Source of the DNA: Gari tellinella
Taxonomy: Eukaryota; Mollusca; Bivalvia; Cardiida; Psammobiidae
Direction: 5' to 3'
NCBI GenBank assembly: GCA_922989275.2
Contig: OV277863.1
Span: 45,552,999 to 45,616,998 of the forward strand
DNA length: 64,000 nt
Notes under the pieces: model-generated
What the model was told of the DNA's origin: nothing
What the model saw: only the letters and a program-made list of their open reading frames with translations
Databases searched by the model: none
Shown: piece by piece, positions 1-9,999 of the stretch
Layout: the number at the start of each line of letters is the position of its first letter
Numbering within the stretch: position 1 is the first letter of the stretch
Made by a program: the position numbers and the translations under genes

Positions 1-256
1 AATACTATAGAAAGAGACAATCAGGTAAAGGGTTAAAGCACTATTTAGTGAATGTGATGAAATTTTGTATTGACCCTTCTCCTGCTATTAGCCATTTAGT
101 ATCTATCTATCTTCCAGTGAGTCAAACCCCTGTTGGGGACCTAGACTTGACGCGCGTCAACTGTCGAGAATGTTAAGTGAATAAAAGTAAAAGTTAAAAG
201 ATACAGAGAAGAATGTTAAAAGCAGGTTTAACAAGACTGCGCGTTCAATAAACGCT
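1..256. other. Unassigned left edge
   Basis: AT-rich sequence in which I see no open frame, no clear repeat end and no splice-bounded exon. Confidence 0.4.
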
Positions 257-885
257 TATGCCCCCGGTGGCATCCTTGACAATATATTCTGAATCTTTTC
301 TAAGTCCAAATTAGGTCAAGGTCAAGGTCAAACTGAGCTTGGGTATTACTGGTGGGTTGGTAATGGTCCAAGGCAATAACTGTATAAGTATAGAAGCATT
401 GTAGTAAGTAGTGTTGATGCTAGAAGAAACGGTAAAATCTAGTTAACCAAGAAATAGCCCATTCAAAATATTCTAAGTCCAAATTAGGTCAAGGTCAAGG
501 TCAAAATCAAGGTTGGGTGATATTGATGGATAGGGAATGGTCCAAGGCAACAACTGTATAAGTATCCAAGCATTGGAGTAAGCGGTGTTGATGCCAGACG
601 AAACGGTAAAATCTAGTTAACCAAGAAATAGCCCATTCAAAATATTCTAAGTCCAAATTAGGTCAAGGTCAAGGTCAAAATCAAGGTTGGGTATTATTGG
701 TGGCTAGGGAATGGTCCAATGCAACAACTGTATAAGTATCTAAGCATTTGAATAAGTGGTGTTGATGCTAGACGAAACGGTAAAATCTACTTAACCTGGT
801 TACGGACGGACGGAAAGACGGACGGAAGGACGGACGGACAGGACGATTACTATATGCTCCCGCATCTGTCGATGCCGGGGGCATA
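257..885 (+). repeat. Pearl-like element with about three 173-bp core units
   Basis: The ends are inverted: TATGCCCCCGGTGGCATC at 257-274 faces GATGCCGGGGGCATA at 871-885. The core holds units starting with TAAGTCCAAATTAGGTCAAG at 301, 474 and 648, so the period is 173-174 bp. The core is followed by an ACGG-rich tract (about 800-845). A tandem core next to (ACGG)n with short terminal repeats is the design of bivalve pearl elements. Related copies lie near 4847, 9262 and 38086. Confidence 0.7.
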
Positions 886-903
886 AAAACAGGTCAGGTT
901 TGA

Positions 904-3252
904 TTATGGGGAGATATGTTCAATCTGGCTAACAGCCAGACTGAACTCGGGTAGGGGCAGGGTTACAATGTCAGGGGGTAGAGCATTCCAGTGAACGATG
1001 GATCTGGGGAAGAAGGAGTACTTATGGTAGTCTGTTTTAGTTTGAACTTGTTGGAATGCTTTAGGGTGGGACTTTCTTGATGGTCTAAAGGGTGGAGTGA
1101 TATATTCAGGAAGAGGAACTGCTACAAGATTATTAATAATATTATAAAACATGATAAGTTTTTGGTCAATACGGCGCAAGTCTAGTCTTCTCCAGTTTAG
1201 GGAGGTCAGCATGTCTGACACACTGGAAGTTCGTCCGTAGTCTCTCTTCGCCCAGCGAGCAGCCCTTCGCTGTACTGATTCTACTTGGTCAACCAGTGCG
1301 CCAGTGTGTGGTGCCCAAACAACTGCGCTATACTCAAGCTGGGGTCTGACAAGTGTTCTGTATGCTGTGGACTTGAGAGTTTCTGAATGAACTTTGATGT
1401 TGCGCCTTAAGAATGAGAGAGTTTGGTTTGCTTTTCGTGTAATACTGTCTATGTGTGTGTTCCATGTAAGATCATCTGTCAGTGTAATCCCTAAGTATTT
1501 TGCTGATGTGACTATGTCTAGTGTTGTGTTGTGTAGTGAATATTGTGTAGGTATGGGAGTTTTTCTTTTGGTGATTTGTATGACTTGGCATTTCTTTGGA
1601 TTGAAGGACATGTCCCAGTGTTGTTCCCATTTCTCAAGCTGATGCAGATCTTGTTGTAGAAAGCTAGAATGATTCACGTTGGTCAAAGAGAAGTAGATAG
1701 CAGTATCGTCTGCAAATAGGCGTACTTTAGAGAAGTTAACATATTCGGGAAGGTCATTTATATAGATTAAGAAGAGCAGGGGACCTAGGACAGAGCCCTG
1801 AGGGACACCGGAAGGGACTGGGATAACGTTTGACATGGAACCATTTACTAAGACTGACTGTGACCTATTGTCTAGAAAGCTCTTAATCCAAGAAAGAGTG
1901 TGGCCTCTTATGCCGTAATAATGAAGTTTGTAGAGCAGTTTTTCGTGGTTTACCATATCGAATGCTTTAGAGAAATCCAAAAGAATCGGGTCCACTTGGC
2001 TTTTTAGATTTACAGATTTCAGAATGTCGTCAACAAGCATCAGGAGTTGGGTCTGGCATGATCTTTTTTCCCGAAAGCCGTGTTGTAATTCATAGAATAG
2101 GTTGTGTTTAGTAAAGTGTTTAGTGATGCTAGATGCGATGACGTGTTCGAGAGACTTACAGAGGATACAGGTTAGAGAGATTGGGCGGTAATTGGCAGGG
2201 TCTGACCTGGTGCCTTTCTTAAATACTGGAGCAACGTTTGCCATTTTCCATATTTCTGGGAGGGTGTGGGTCGCAAGAGATTTCCTAAATAGTTCAGTAA
2301 TAATTGGGGCAATTTCTTTTGCGGTATTCTTCAGGACTATGGGCCTTATCTGGTCAGGGCCTGCAGCTTTGTGCGGGTTTAGGTCTAAAAGGAGTTTCTC
2401 TACTCCATTCAATGAAACTTCTATGTCTGGCATGGGTGCATATGGACTAGGCTTTGAAAAGGGGATCTCTTTACCTGAGTCTCTGTTTTCCTGTACTCTC
2501 ATTTCAGAGAGGCGTTTTAGTGACAGTGGTGATTTGGTGGTAAAAACTGATTGAAATTGTTCATTGAGAATGTTTGCCTTGTCTTTGTCTGTAGTGTGTG
2601 ATTTGTTGTGTTTTTTCAGTGTGTCTATGCCCGTCGAGTCTTGTTTAGAGTGTTTGAGTAGGGAGTAGAGTTTTTTGTTGTTTGGTCGTCGCTGTGTGGG
2701 GTTGTGTGTCTGGCTTGGATCAGAGTCAACATTCAAGATTTCTTCCAAGTACTTTTGGTATGCCAGTTTGGTCTCTTTTCTGCATTGGTGTTTGAGAGAT
2801 AGGTATTTTTCTCTCAAGCTACTAGTTCCCTGAGATTTGAACTTTCTGTAAATCTTGTCACGTCTCCGAAATAATCTTTTCAAGTCTGCTTTTATCCATG
2901 GTAATTTGTTCTTAGTAGATGCCCATTTTGTAGGGATGAAACTGTTTATACCTTCTTCTATAGATGAGGAGATGATCCGCCAGAGATCTTCAGTGGTAGT
3001 GTTGTTGTATGTGTTTGATGTTGTGAGTGCAATGTGCAAGTTCTGTAGATGTGTCTTCAGTCCGTCCCAGTCGGCTTTCTTGTATAGATGGATTTTTCTA
3101 GGGGTTTGGGGTTTCATGCGGGCAGATGTGTGAGACTCTATCAGGATAGCATCATGATCACTAATACCTGGTATAACATTGGTTCTGCTAACTATTGAGG
3201 GATTATTTGTCAGAAAAAGGTCGAGTATGTGGTTTTCTCGGGTCGGTTCAGT
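904..3252 (-). CDS. LINE reverse transcriptase part (downstream of frameshift)
   Basis: The frame is open from the shift at 3252 to the TAA at 904-906; its first Met is at 3117, 45 codons in. Before that Met it carries the endonuclease C-terminus, including a SDHDA motif. Counting from that Met, RT motifs are ANYRPISLT (308-316), the catalytic D381 in LLDFSKAFD, PSGVPQGSVLGP (435-446) and the catalytic FADD box (468-471). The C-terminus has the SFFPRSIVHWNALP signature common in CR1-like elements. No RNase H follows. The RT would copy the element RNA at the nicked target. Lacking a start of its own, this half is probably not made unless the frameshift is bypassed. Confidence 0.9.
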   Translation of the reverse strand, partial: TEPTRENHILDLFLTNNPSIVSRTNVIPGISDHDAILIESHTSARMKPQTPRKIHLYKKADWDGLKTHLQNLHIALTTSNTYNNTTTEDLWRIISSSIEEGINSFIPTKWASTKNKLPWIKADLKRLFRRRDKIYRKFKSQGTSSLREKYLSLKHQCRKETKLAYQKYLEEILNVDSDPSQTHNPTQRRPNNKKLYSLLKHSKQDSTGIDTLKKHNKSHTTDKDKANILNEQFQSVFTTKSPLSLKRLSEMRVQENRDSGKEIPFSKPSPYAPMPDIEVSLNGVEKLLLDLNPHKAAGPDQIRPIVLKNTAKEIAPIITELFRKSLATHTLPEIWKMANVAPVFKKGTRSDPANYRPISLTCILCKSLEHVIASSITKHFTKHNLFYELQHGFREKRSCQTQLLMLVDDILKSVNLKSQVDPILLDFSKAFDMVNHEKLLYKLHYYGIRGHTLSWIKSFLDNRSQSVLVNGSMSNVIPVPSGVPQGSVLGPLLFLIYINDLPEYVNFSKVRLFADDTAIYFSLTNVNHSSFLQQDLHQLEKWEQHWDMSFNPKKCQVIQITKRKTPIPTQYSLHNTTLDIVTSAKYLGITLTDDLTWNTHIDSITRKANQTLSFLRRNIKVHSETLKSTAYRTLVRPQLEYSAVVWAPHTGALVDQVESVQRRAARWAKRDYGRTSSVSDMLTSLNWRRLDLRRIDQKLIMFYNIINNLVAVPLPEYITPPFRPSRKSHPKAFQQVQTKTDYHKYSFFPRSIVHWNALPPDIVTLPLPEFSLAVSQIEHISP

Positions 3253-4472
3253 GACACTAGTTGGGTAAGATTTCCGTCATACAAGATATCTATGAATTCT
3301 CTGTAAAAGGCCTGAAGTTTGCAATCTGGTGTAGGTGCGATGGTAGACCAGTTCATTTTGGGCATGTTAAAATCACCCCCAACCCAAAGTGTAGCGTTTG
3401 TTTTTGCAGCCAAGGTTAGTGATTTTTGAAATTCTGCTAGACTGTGAGGATCGTTTTCTTTGGGCTTGTAGTAACACCCTATTAGGAGGGGCTTTGTGCC
3501 CTGGATTTCGACCTTGACCCATAGGATTTCACAGTCTGTGTGCAGTTGGGTTGCTTCCTGAGCTAGGAGTGAGTTTTTGACAGCAATGAAAACACCTCCA
3601 CCCACCTTGTCCTTTCTGTCTCGTCTAAATGGTGTGTAGTCTAATGTCGGAGAGAAAACCTCATTATCAAAGTGCTTGGGTTTTAGCCATGATTCTGTGC
3701 CTATTATGATGTCGGGCTTAGTTGACATTACCATGTTTTCATATTCCGCTTTCTTGTCAACAATGGACCTACAGTTCACCACAAGCACTTTGAGTGAGCG
3801 TCTAATAGTGTTTTTCTTAGTCTGCTTCGGTTTGTGCTTGGTTTGTTTGTCAGGTTTGGGTGTTGATGTGTTGGGTTGATTGTTTGAGTGTGCATGGGTG
3901 ATCGTAGGGCTCGTATTGTCAGTCAGGTTGAGAGTCTCGAACTTATTTGGTGTATGGAAAGTGTCCAGGCTTGCAGTGCTTGGAGTGGTTATGTTCATGT
4001 TGTCACAGGCCAAACACTTCAAGACCCCCATACCGGAGTCATTTCCCAGACGGTCGTACATGCTGTCAGTGATGTTTTGGCAGTCTGCATGGTACCATAT
4101 GTAACAGAAATCACATTCAACCCCCCTACAGGTCCATGTGACAGGCTGTTCACAGCTTCCACATGGGAAAACTGTAGAAGAGTTGCCTATAACTTCCGTT
4201 ATCAGTGTTGGTCCTGGACCAGGATTTGGCTCTATGTCCTTAGAAAGAACCATGATGAGTATGCTCAGGAACATTGCTGAGCTATATGAGCATTTCTGCA
4301 TGTTTTTAGGTCTAAGAAACTGTCTCAATTTTGAGGTACAGCATGCAAGAAGAAGTTTGTTCACCTGACAGCATGAGCGAATCTCACGACAATACTTTCC
4401 AGGCCTCAAACCATCCGAAAACCTCAAGAAGACTAGAGATGCAAAGGCTAACAATAATGGGTAGCCCAACAT
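3210..4472 (-). CDS. LINE protein, N-terminal part: 2A-like motif, PHD-type finger, AP endonuclease
   Basis: This 420-residue open frame begins with a hydrophobic stretch (about residues 1-20) and a second one (about 67-77), followed by a 2A-like motif at 79-86. A C4HC3 PHD-type finger uses C104, C107, C120, C123, H128, C131, C153 and C156, with the usual Trp before the His (WYHADC). A basic Lys/Thr-rich linker follows (about 200-226). The endonuclease starts near 227 and shows N233 (VVNCRS), E260 (GTESW) and D367/N369 (GGDFNM). The last 14 residues are out of frame: the true continuation after V406 is in the neighbouring frame, which supplies the SDHDA motif of the nuclease. The chosen start is the first ATG of the frame; the real start could be further 5'. 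Target nicking would be the enzyme's role. Confidence 0.85.
   Translation of the reverse strand: MLGYPLLLAFASLVFLRFSDGLRPGKYCREIRSCCQVNKLLLACCTSKLRQFLRPKNMQKCSYSSAMFLSILIMVLSKDIEPNPGPGPTLITEVIGNSSTVFPCGSCEQPVTWTCRGVECDFCYIWYHADCQNITDSMYDRLGNDSGMGVLKCLACDNMNITTPSTASLDTFHTPNKFETLNLTDNTSPTITHAHSNNQPNTSTPKPDKQTKHKPKQTKKNTIRRSLKVLVVNCRSIVDKKAEYENMVMSTKPDIIIGTESWLKPKHFDNEVFSPTLDYTPFRRDRKDKVGGGVFIAVKNSLLAQEATQLHTDCEILWVKVEIQGTKPLLIGCYYKPKENDPHSLAEFQKSLTLAAKTNATLWVGGDFNMPKMNWSTIAPTPDCKLQAFYREFIDILYDGNLTQLVSLNRPEKTTYSTFF
4215..4238 (-). other. 2A-like ribosome-skipping motif in the LINE ORF
   Basis: Residues 79-86 of the ORF read DIEPNPGP, which fits the DxExNPGP consensus of 2A-like sequences that make the ribosome skip the Gly-Pro bond. 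A hydrophobic run (FLSILIMVLSK) precedes it, as is usual. 2A-like sequences are known at the N-termini of some APE-type LINEs in invertebrates. Skipping would release an 85-residue leader with hydrophobic segments from the finger-endonuclease-RT protein. Confidence 0.8.
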
Positions 4473-4846
4473 GGTTACTTACACACATAAACAGCAAAGA
4501 AGTTTAAAATTAAAGCAGTTTACCTCTTGGATCCTGAACCGGAAGTGGAGAAAAAACCATAACCGGAAGTGTTATTTTCATGTAAATTCAAATGTTGACC
4601 TTGACCTCTACAGCTGAAATATCAGTAGAATGCCAATTTCGCTTTAGAAACACAATTTTATAAACTGGAATGAATGGAAAGATGTGCACAACTATTTCAT
4701 GCAACACCTTGGTGTATCTCTCATAAACCAAACCTTAGGAACCTAGCGGAAAACACAGATTTTGAAGAGGAGAATTCAGAATGTTGTTGACAGTGACATA
4801 TGCGCGCAACTTAGTAACATATAGCGTATATATCAACACTTTTTAT
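4473..4846. other. Probable LINE 5' UTR and unassigned sequence
   Basis: The stretch upstream of the LINE start codon has no open frame. ACCGGAAGTG-type words at about 4539 and 4561 may belong to the LINE 5' end; the exact 5' boundary is not visible. Confidence 0.4.
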
Positions 4847-5530
4847 GCTCCCAGCATCTAAAGATACGGAGCATATAGTGATTGTTCTGTCCGCCTGTGT
4901 GTCTGTCCATCCAAAACAGCATTTACTAGAAGTTTCATCTGGCATAAAGTTCATCACCGCTCACTAAAATACTTCTATACTTAAAAATTTGTTGCCCTGG
5001 ACCATTCCCAATCCACCTTTTACACTCAGCATGTGTCTTCCCTGTGTTAAGACCTTTCCAACCATACAAACTATTTTGACCTTCTGACCCTGACCATGAC
5101 CCATGACCTACTTTTGTAAAAATCTTTAAATGTCTACAACATTTGTATCAGTAGGCCTAGGGCTTTCTATTTGTATGTATAATTATTGTGTCAATACCTT
5201 TCAAACATTCCCAATGTTTTTGACCATGTGAACTTGACCTTTGACCTATTTAATCAAACTTTAACCAAAAACTTTAACCTTGGCTATAACTCTTGCATTA
5301 TTGCACCTTGACCTTATATACTTAACATGTGTCTTCCTTTGTCAAGACCTTTCCAACCATATAAACCTTTTTGACCTCTTGACCTTGACCTTTGATCTAC
5401 TTTTGTAAAAACCTTTAAATGTCTATAACATTTGAACTAGTAGGCCTAGGGCTTTCATATTTGGTATGTATATTTCTAGTGTCAAGACCTTTCCAACCAT
5501 ACCAATGTTCTTGACCTTTGACCTATTTAA
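4847..5530 (-). repeat. Pearl-like element, reverse orientation, 296-bp units
   Basis: The left end (TTTTTATGCTCCCAGCATC, then a CCGYCTGT-rich tract) is the reverse complement of the right end of the 257-885 element. The interior has two units, starting ATGTGTCTTCC at 5031 and 5327 (period 296), each rich in GACCTTGACC and AGGCCTAGGGCTTTC words. A related interior recurs in the other orientation near 9262. Confidence 0.65.
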
Positions 5531-5539
5531 TTATTATTA

Positions 5540-6077
5540 TATTATCATTATACCAGATTTATATAGCTCTCTTTTCACACAGGGGTTGTGTGTTCAAAAG
5601 CACTTCACATGAAATTACATAAATGTACCTACAAAGCAAGAAAAGACAAATAACTACAATTAGATCTAAAATAAACATGATAGCTTATAAAACATACAAA
5701 AAACAGCCCCCAAAACGGCAAACACAAAACCCCTATCAATCAGCAATAAACCGACCGATAGAAATAATAGTAGAGCACCCAAATTGACCCAATGCAGGCC
5801 GCCTAATGCAATAGAAATAGAAAAAAAGCAATTGACAATAACTAAAACAATTCTATTCATAAGAGACCATAAACCTGATAATACATAAGAACAAACCTAA
5901 GAACTTAATCTAAAAAGAAATCAGTAATCAGCTGTTACCTGTTTCCTGGTGACAGCTGTCCAAGAATTATACCACAGACCCCCGCCAGCTGGTTTCAAAA
6001 GAGAGCAGAGTCGTTTCCCCTACCATCAAGATCCACCAGGTAGGCACCGGGTTGATGGTACAACCCCAGAACTTCAA
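5540..6077. other. Unassigned AT-rich sequence
   Basis: Contains a possible dispersed-repeat start (ATTTATATAGCTCTCTTTTC near 5560) but no terminal repeats and no coding signal. An open frame at 5666-5860 (-) has no recognisable motif and I regard it as chance. Confidence 0.35.
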
Positions 6078-6238
6078 TTAAGGTGGTTCGCAGGTCAGCT
6101 TATTCTGTGTCAGAATTCTTTGAAACCTTGATTAAATTGAAATATACCATATGGAGAGTGAAAAATCGTTCAAATAAAAAAAAATTACAGTGCCGTTTTT
6201 TTCTGACAGGACCTTTTGTCGAGAAAAGCTCCTTTTTT

Positions 6239-7973
6239 ATACGCCCGTCATAGACGGTCGTATTATGGTATACCCAGCGCTGTACGTCCGTACGTCCGTC
6301 CGTTAACTTTTCTTGTTAGCGCTCTCTCACCTTTATTTATTTACCGATTTTGATTAAACTTCCTACAAATATTCCATACCACAATAGCTCGGACGAGTTC
6401 GCGTTTCAGATGTTGGCGGCTATTTTTAGCAGAGTTATGCCCCTTTATTGTCAAAAATGGGCATTTTTAAAAAAAAAACAGAACTTTTTTTTTAAGTATT
6501 CAATTTATTTCAAATTTGATATGGTGATACAATGAATGAAGTTACTTAACATATAATACGGGATTTTGGTTTGACTTCGTATTTTCAGAGTTATGCCCCT
6601 TTACACAATTTTTTTAACAATATATTGTTTCTTGATAATAATTTTACTTACATTTTGTCTATTGTAACCAAATTTCATATTTATCTTTCTCATCATGCAG
6701 GGAAGGCACCTGTGAATTTTAGTTCCTGTTAAATTATTTTTCTATGAGTTATGCCCCTTTACATCCTTAAAATTTAAAATAAGCCACACTTCGTCCGTTA
6801 ACTTTTCTTCGTAGCGCTCTCTCACCTTCATTTATTGACCGATTTTGATTAAACTTCCTACAAATATTCCATACCACAATAGTTCGGACGAGTTTGCGTT
6901 TCAGACGTTGGCGACTATTTTTAGCAGAGTTGTGCCCCTTTATTGTCAAAAATGGGCATTTTTTTAAAAAAAAAAACAGAACTTTTTTATTTTTGATTCA
7001 ATTGATTTCAAATTTGATATGGTGATACAATGAATGAAGTGACTTAATATATATTACGGGTTTTTGGTTTGACTTCGTATTTTCAGAGTTATGCCCCTTT
7101 ACACAATTTTTTTAACAATATATTGTTTCTTGATAATAATTTTACTTACATTTTGTCTATTGTAACCAAATTTCATATTTATCTTTCTCATCATGCAGGG
7201 AAGGCACCTGTGAATTTTGGTTCCTGTTAAATTATTTTTCTATGAGTTATGCCCCTTTACATCCTTAAAATTTAAAATAAGCCACACTTCGTCCGTTAAC
7301 TTTTCTTCTTAGCGCTCTCTCACCTTCATTTATGGACCGATTTTGATTAAACTTCCTACAAATATTCCATACCACAATAGTTCGGACGAGTTCGCGTTTC
7401 AGACGTTGGCGACTATTTTTAGCAGAGTTATGCCCCTTTATTGTCAAAAATGGGCATTTTTTAAAAAGAAACCAGAACTTTTTTATTTTTGATTCAATTG
7501 ATTTCAAATTTGATATGGTGATACAATGAATGAAGTGACTTAATATATATTACGGGTTTTTGGTTTGACTCTGTATTTTCAAAGTTATGCCCCTTCACAC
7601 AATTTTTTTAAATATATATTGTTTCCTGATAATAATTTTACTTACATTTTGTCTATTGTAACCAAATTTCATATTTAGCTTTCTCATCATACAGAGAAGG
7701 CACCTGTGAATTTTGGTTCCTGTTAAATTTCAGACGTTGGCGACTATTTTTAGCAGAGTTATGCCCCCTTTATTGTCAAAAATGGGCATTTTTGTTAAAA
7801 AACCCAGAACTTTTTTCTTGACTATCGCAATACTATCGGGATAGTACTTGAGCTATCGCAATACTACAGCATAGTCTTTTTGAGATTGATAGTCGCGCCT
7901 ACACTCCGGGCGACTTTTTCCAGTCGGCCTGAGTCTGGACGAGTTTGACACCCGCCGGCCGTGACGGGCGTAT
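6239..7973 (+). repeat. Tandem-core element, 3.2 units of about 496 bp
   Basis: Ends ATACGCCCGTCA (6239-6250) and TGACGGGCGTAT (7962-7973) are exact inverted repeats. Units beginning CGTCCGTTAAC start at 6297, 6792 and 7290 (periods 495 and 498), and a partial fourth covers about 7728-7800. The left end carries CGTCCGT words. The design is that of pearl/Helentron-like elements with an unusually long unit. The open frames 6767-6949 and 7265-7507 (-) are repeat translations. Confidence 0.7.
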
Positions 7974-8339
7974 TTTGCCGCACTGCGGTGCTCTTGTTAA
8001 TAAACAGGAATAATTTCTTTATAAAATGATATAACTCAATAATTTCTGAACATTCAAGTAAACTGTACAGAGACTATAAGATATTGTGCAAACAAAAACT
8101 ATTTCATGACATATTTTCAGGAAATATCAGCATTTTAAAAAAGTCAAATTCGGAAAAAGTCACTAAATCTCAAATTACAAAAAATCTAGTCGTTTAACAT
8201 ACACTAATTTTACTCTTATTAGATAGATATTACTTAGTTCTACTAGTCGCAAAAGTTTTATGAAAATCTACAGTGGAATTTACATTTTATACATGATTTC
8301 CAGAAATTCTGACAAAATGTTAACACAAAACGAGTAACC

Positions 8340-8550
8340 TCCAGGGCTCCAGATAAGGGTTAGTTATTTCAACAAATCCAGCATTTTCTCACTCTTTTTA
8401 GCACCAAGTCCTATGGTGTTACTACTCAGTAGAATCAACTCGAAGAGACGATTCTAATGAGTAGTGACACCATAGGGTTTAATTCAGAAATAAAGATTTT
8501 AAGTTTTGAAAAACTACCCTTATCTGTTGCTCTGAACCTCCCTTGAGTTC
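8340..8550. repeat. Palindromic MITE
   Basis: Outer arms (CAGGGCTCCAGATAAGGG and its approximate complement near 8515-8545) enclose inner arms TATGGTGTTACTACTCA and TGAGTAGTGACACCATA around CTCGAAGAGACG. A related copy is at about 62030-62195. Confidence 0.65.
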
Positions 8551-8899
8551 AACTTTAAAATGCCGTCAGCTCTAAATAATACCATAAGTCAAACCTGTTA
8601 TAAGAGACCATTAAATACGGTAGCCTGTAGATCTTTGAAGACAGGTGACTGCTTCATACAGAACAAAAGTAATGCATAGAAGCTCCTTTAGGATCTATCT
8701 TTTAGCATTACTTTTGTCCTGTGTTAAGCTGCCATCTGTCATATAGGCTATAAATCCTCACAAAGTTTAGTTGACACTTGACTATACTTGCATCTGATAC
8801 TATTCATTATTACGTGACTAAACATAGCCTGTCCTTTGATCACTGCGTTATGGATTAACTAGTCAATAAAATCGGACAATTTATTTTACAAAAAGATTT

Positions 8900-8972
8900 G
8901 AAGCGAGTGGGAATCGAACCTAGAACCTTTGCATTGTTAGTCAACCACCGTAACCAACTGCGCTAACATAGC
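8900..8972 (-). repeat. tRNA-like sequence (SINE head or tRNA relic)
   Basis: On the - strand a good A box (TTAGCGCAGTTGG) and a perfect B box (GGTTCGATTCC) lie at tRNA spacing, followed by a TTTTT run. The acceptor stem does not close, so I do not call a functional tRNA gene. Confidence 0.5.
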
Positions 8973-9261
8973 AGACACTTAATATCATCCAACTTTCCTT
9001 TATCTAAATGTTCTACTATAAGCACGTGCCGAAAAGATCAGGTGAAAGTCATCAGCATTTCCGGAACTCGAGATGCGGGCCGCCTGCTGTCGAACCACCT
9101 TAAGACCCACAACATGTACAGAATGAACACAGCCCTGGGGTATTATAAGCAGTCATTTACCCTCTCCACCCACACACCCTGGGACTTACATCATCATCAT
9201 CAGATTTTATGTTAAAAATGTAGGGGTGGGAGCATTGTCCACAACAGTGGGCTCCCTTCCA

Positions 9262-9657
9262 GGTTACTGGGCAATAATGCAAGAATTACAGCCAAGGTTA
9301 ACGTTTTTGGTTAAAGTTTGATTAAAAAGGTCAAAATTCACGGTCACCTTGTCAAACACACTGGTATAGTTGGACAATAACTTGACACAAGAAATATACA
9401 TACCTAATATGAAAGCTCTAGGCCTCCTGGTTCAAGTACAATACTCTATATCCAAATTAGGTCAAGGTCAAAATCAAGGTTGGGTGATATTGGTGGATTG
9501 GGAATGGTCCAAGGCAACAACTGTATAAGTATCTAAGCATTTGAGTAAGTGGTATTGGTGCTAGACGAAACGGTAAAATCTAGTTAACCTGTTACGGACG
9601 GACGGACAGGACAATAACTATATGCCTCCGCATCTACAGATGCCAAGGGCATAAAAA
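9262..9657 (+). repeat. Pearl-like element fragment
   Basis: Shares the AGGTCAAGGTCAAAATCAAG core, the ACGGACGGACGGACAGGAC tract and the GATGCCAAGGGCATAAAAA end with the element at 257-885. Its left half matches the reverse complement of the 5031-5530 units. Confidence 0.6.
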
Positions 9658-9754
9658 GGCGTTTTAATGGGCAAAGGGTTAATATGTTAGGAAATGCTGA
9701 CACTCAGACATGCTTTATCAGCTCTTACAAGCAACATTTCTCACCCACTTTCAG

Positions 9755-9999
9755 GCAATGGACCTTAACAACTCGCCTGAACTCCACACAGGCCCTAAGA
9801 GTAAGGACTTTAACCAACACCTACGTATTGGCACATGTATCGGGCCAACTGGTGGAGAGGGAAGTGGAACTCTTGGAGGCTTTGTGAGGCTGAAAAATGG
9901 TGGTATAGGAGCCCTTACCTGTGCCCATGTGACACAAGGCAGAAAACTCATGTCTCAGCCTGCAGAAGCTGAACTTGGTAATGGGTCAGATTCAAGAAG
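9755..9999 (+). CDS. Exon 1 of protease-like gene (catalytic His)
   Basis: Acceptor: a pyrimidine-rich tract and CAG ending at 9754. Donor: AAG then GTAATA at 10000. It codes for residues 1-80 plus two bases of codon 81, including SGTLGGFVRL (a typical first barrel strand) and TCAHV with the presumed catalytic His. The frame stays open upstream to 9710, but the acceptor makes that part intronic. Confidence 0.75.

Larger units (their letters stand above)
904..4472 (-). mobile_element. CR1/jockey-group non-LTR retrotransposon (LINE), one frameshift
   Basis: This is a nearly complete LINE on the - strand. In order it encodes a 2A-like motif, a PHD-type finger, an AP-type endonuclease and a reverse transcriptase, with no RNase H. 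A net shift of one frame at 3252-3255 separates the endonuclease from the RT; otherwise both halves are open, about 1,190 residues in all. The stop at 904-906 lies only about 20 bp from the end of the pearl-like repeat, so the 3' UTR is very short, as in CR1 elements, and the LINE abuts that repeat. Family assignment rests on domain order and the C-terminal FFPRSIVHWNALP motif. Confidence 0.9.
6082..9099. mobile_element. Possible 3-kb TTAA-flanked DNA element hosting other repeats
   Basis: TTAA at 6078-6081 is followed by GGTGGTTCGCAGGTCAGC. At the right, CGAACCACC is followed by TTAA at 9100-9103, so short ends (GGTGGTTCG) are inverted and flanked by TTAA on both sides. The interior holds the 6239-7973 tandem-core element, a palindrome and a tRNA-like sequence, and no transposase frame. 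The pairing of these two ends is inferred from short similarity. Confidence 0.35.

Noticed and set aside
8900..8972. Functional tRNA gene on the - strand
   Set aside because: A and B boxes are good but no acceptor stem closes; kept only as a tRNA-like repeat.
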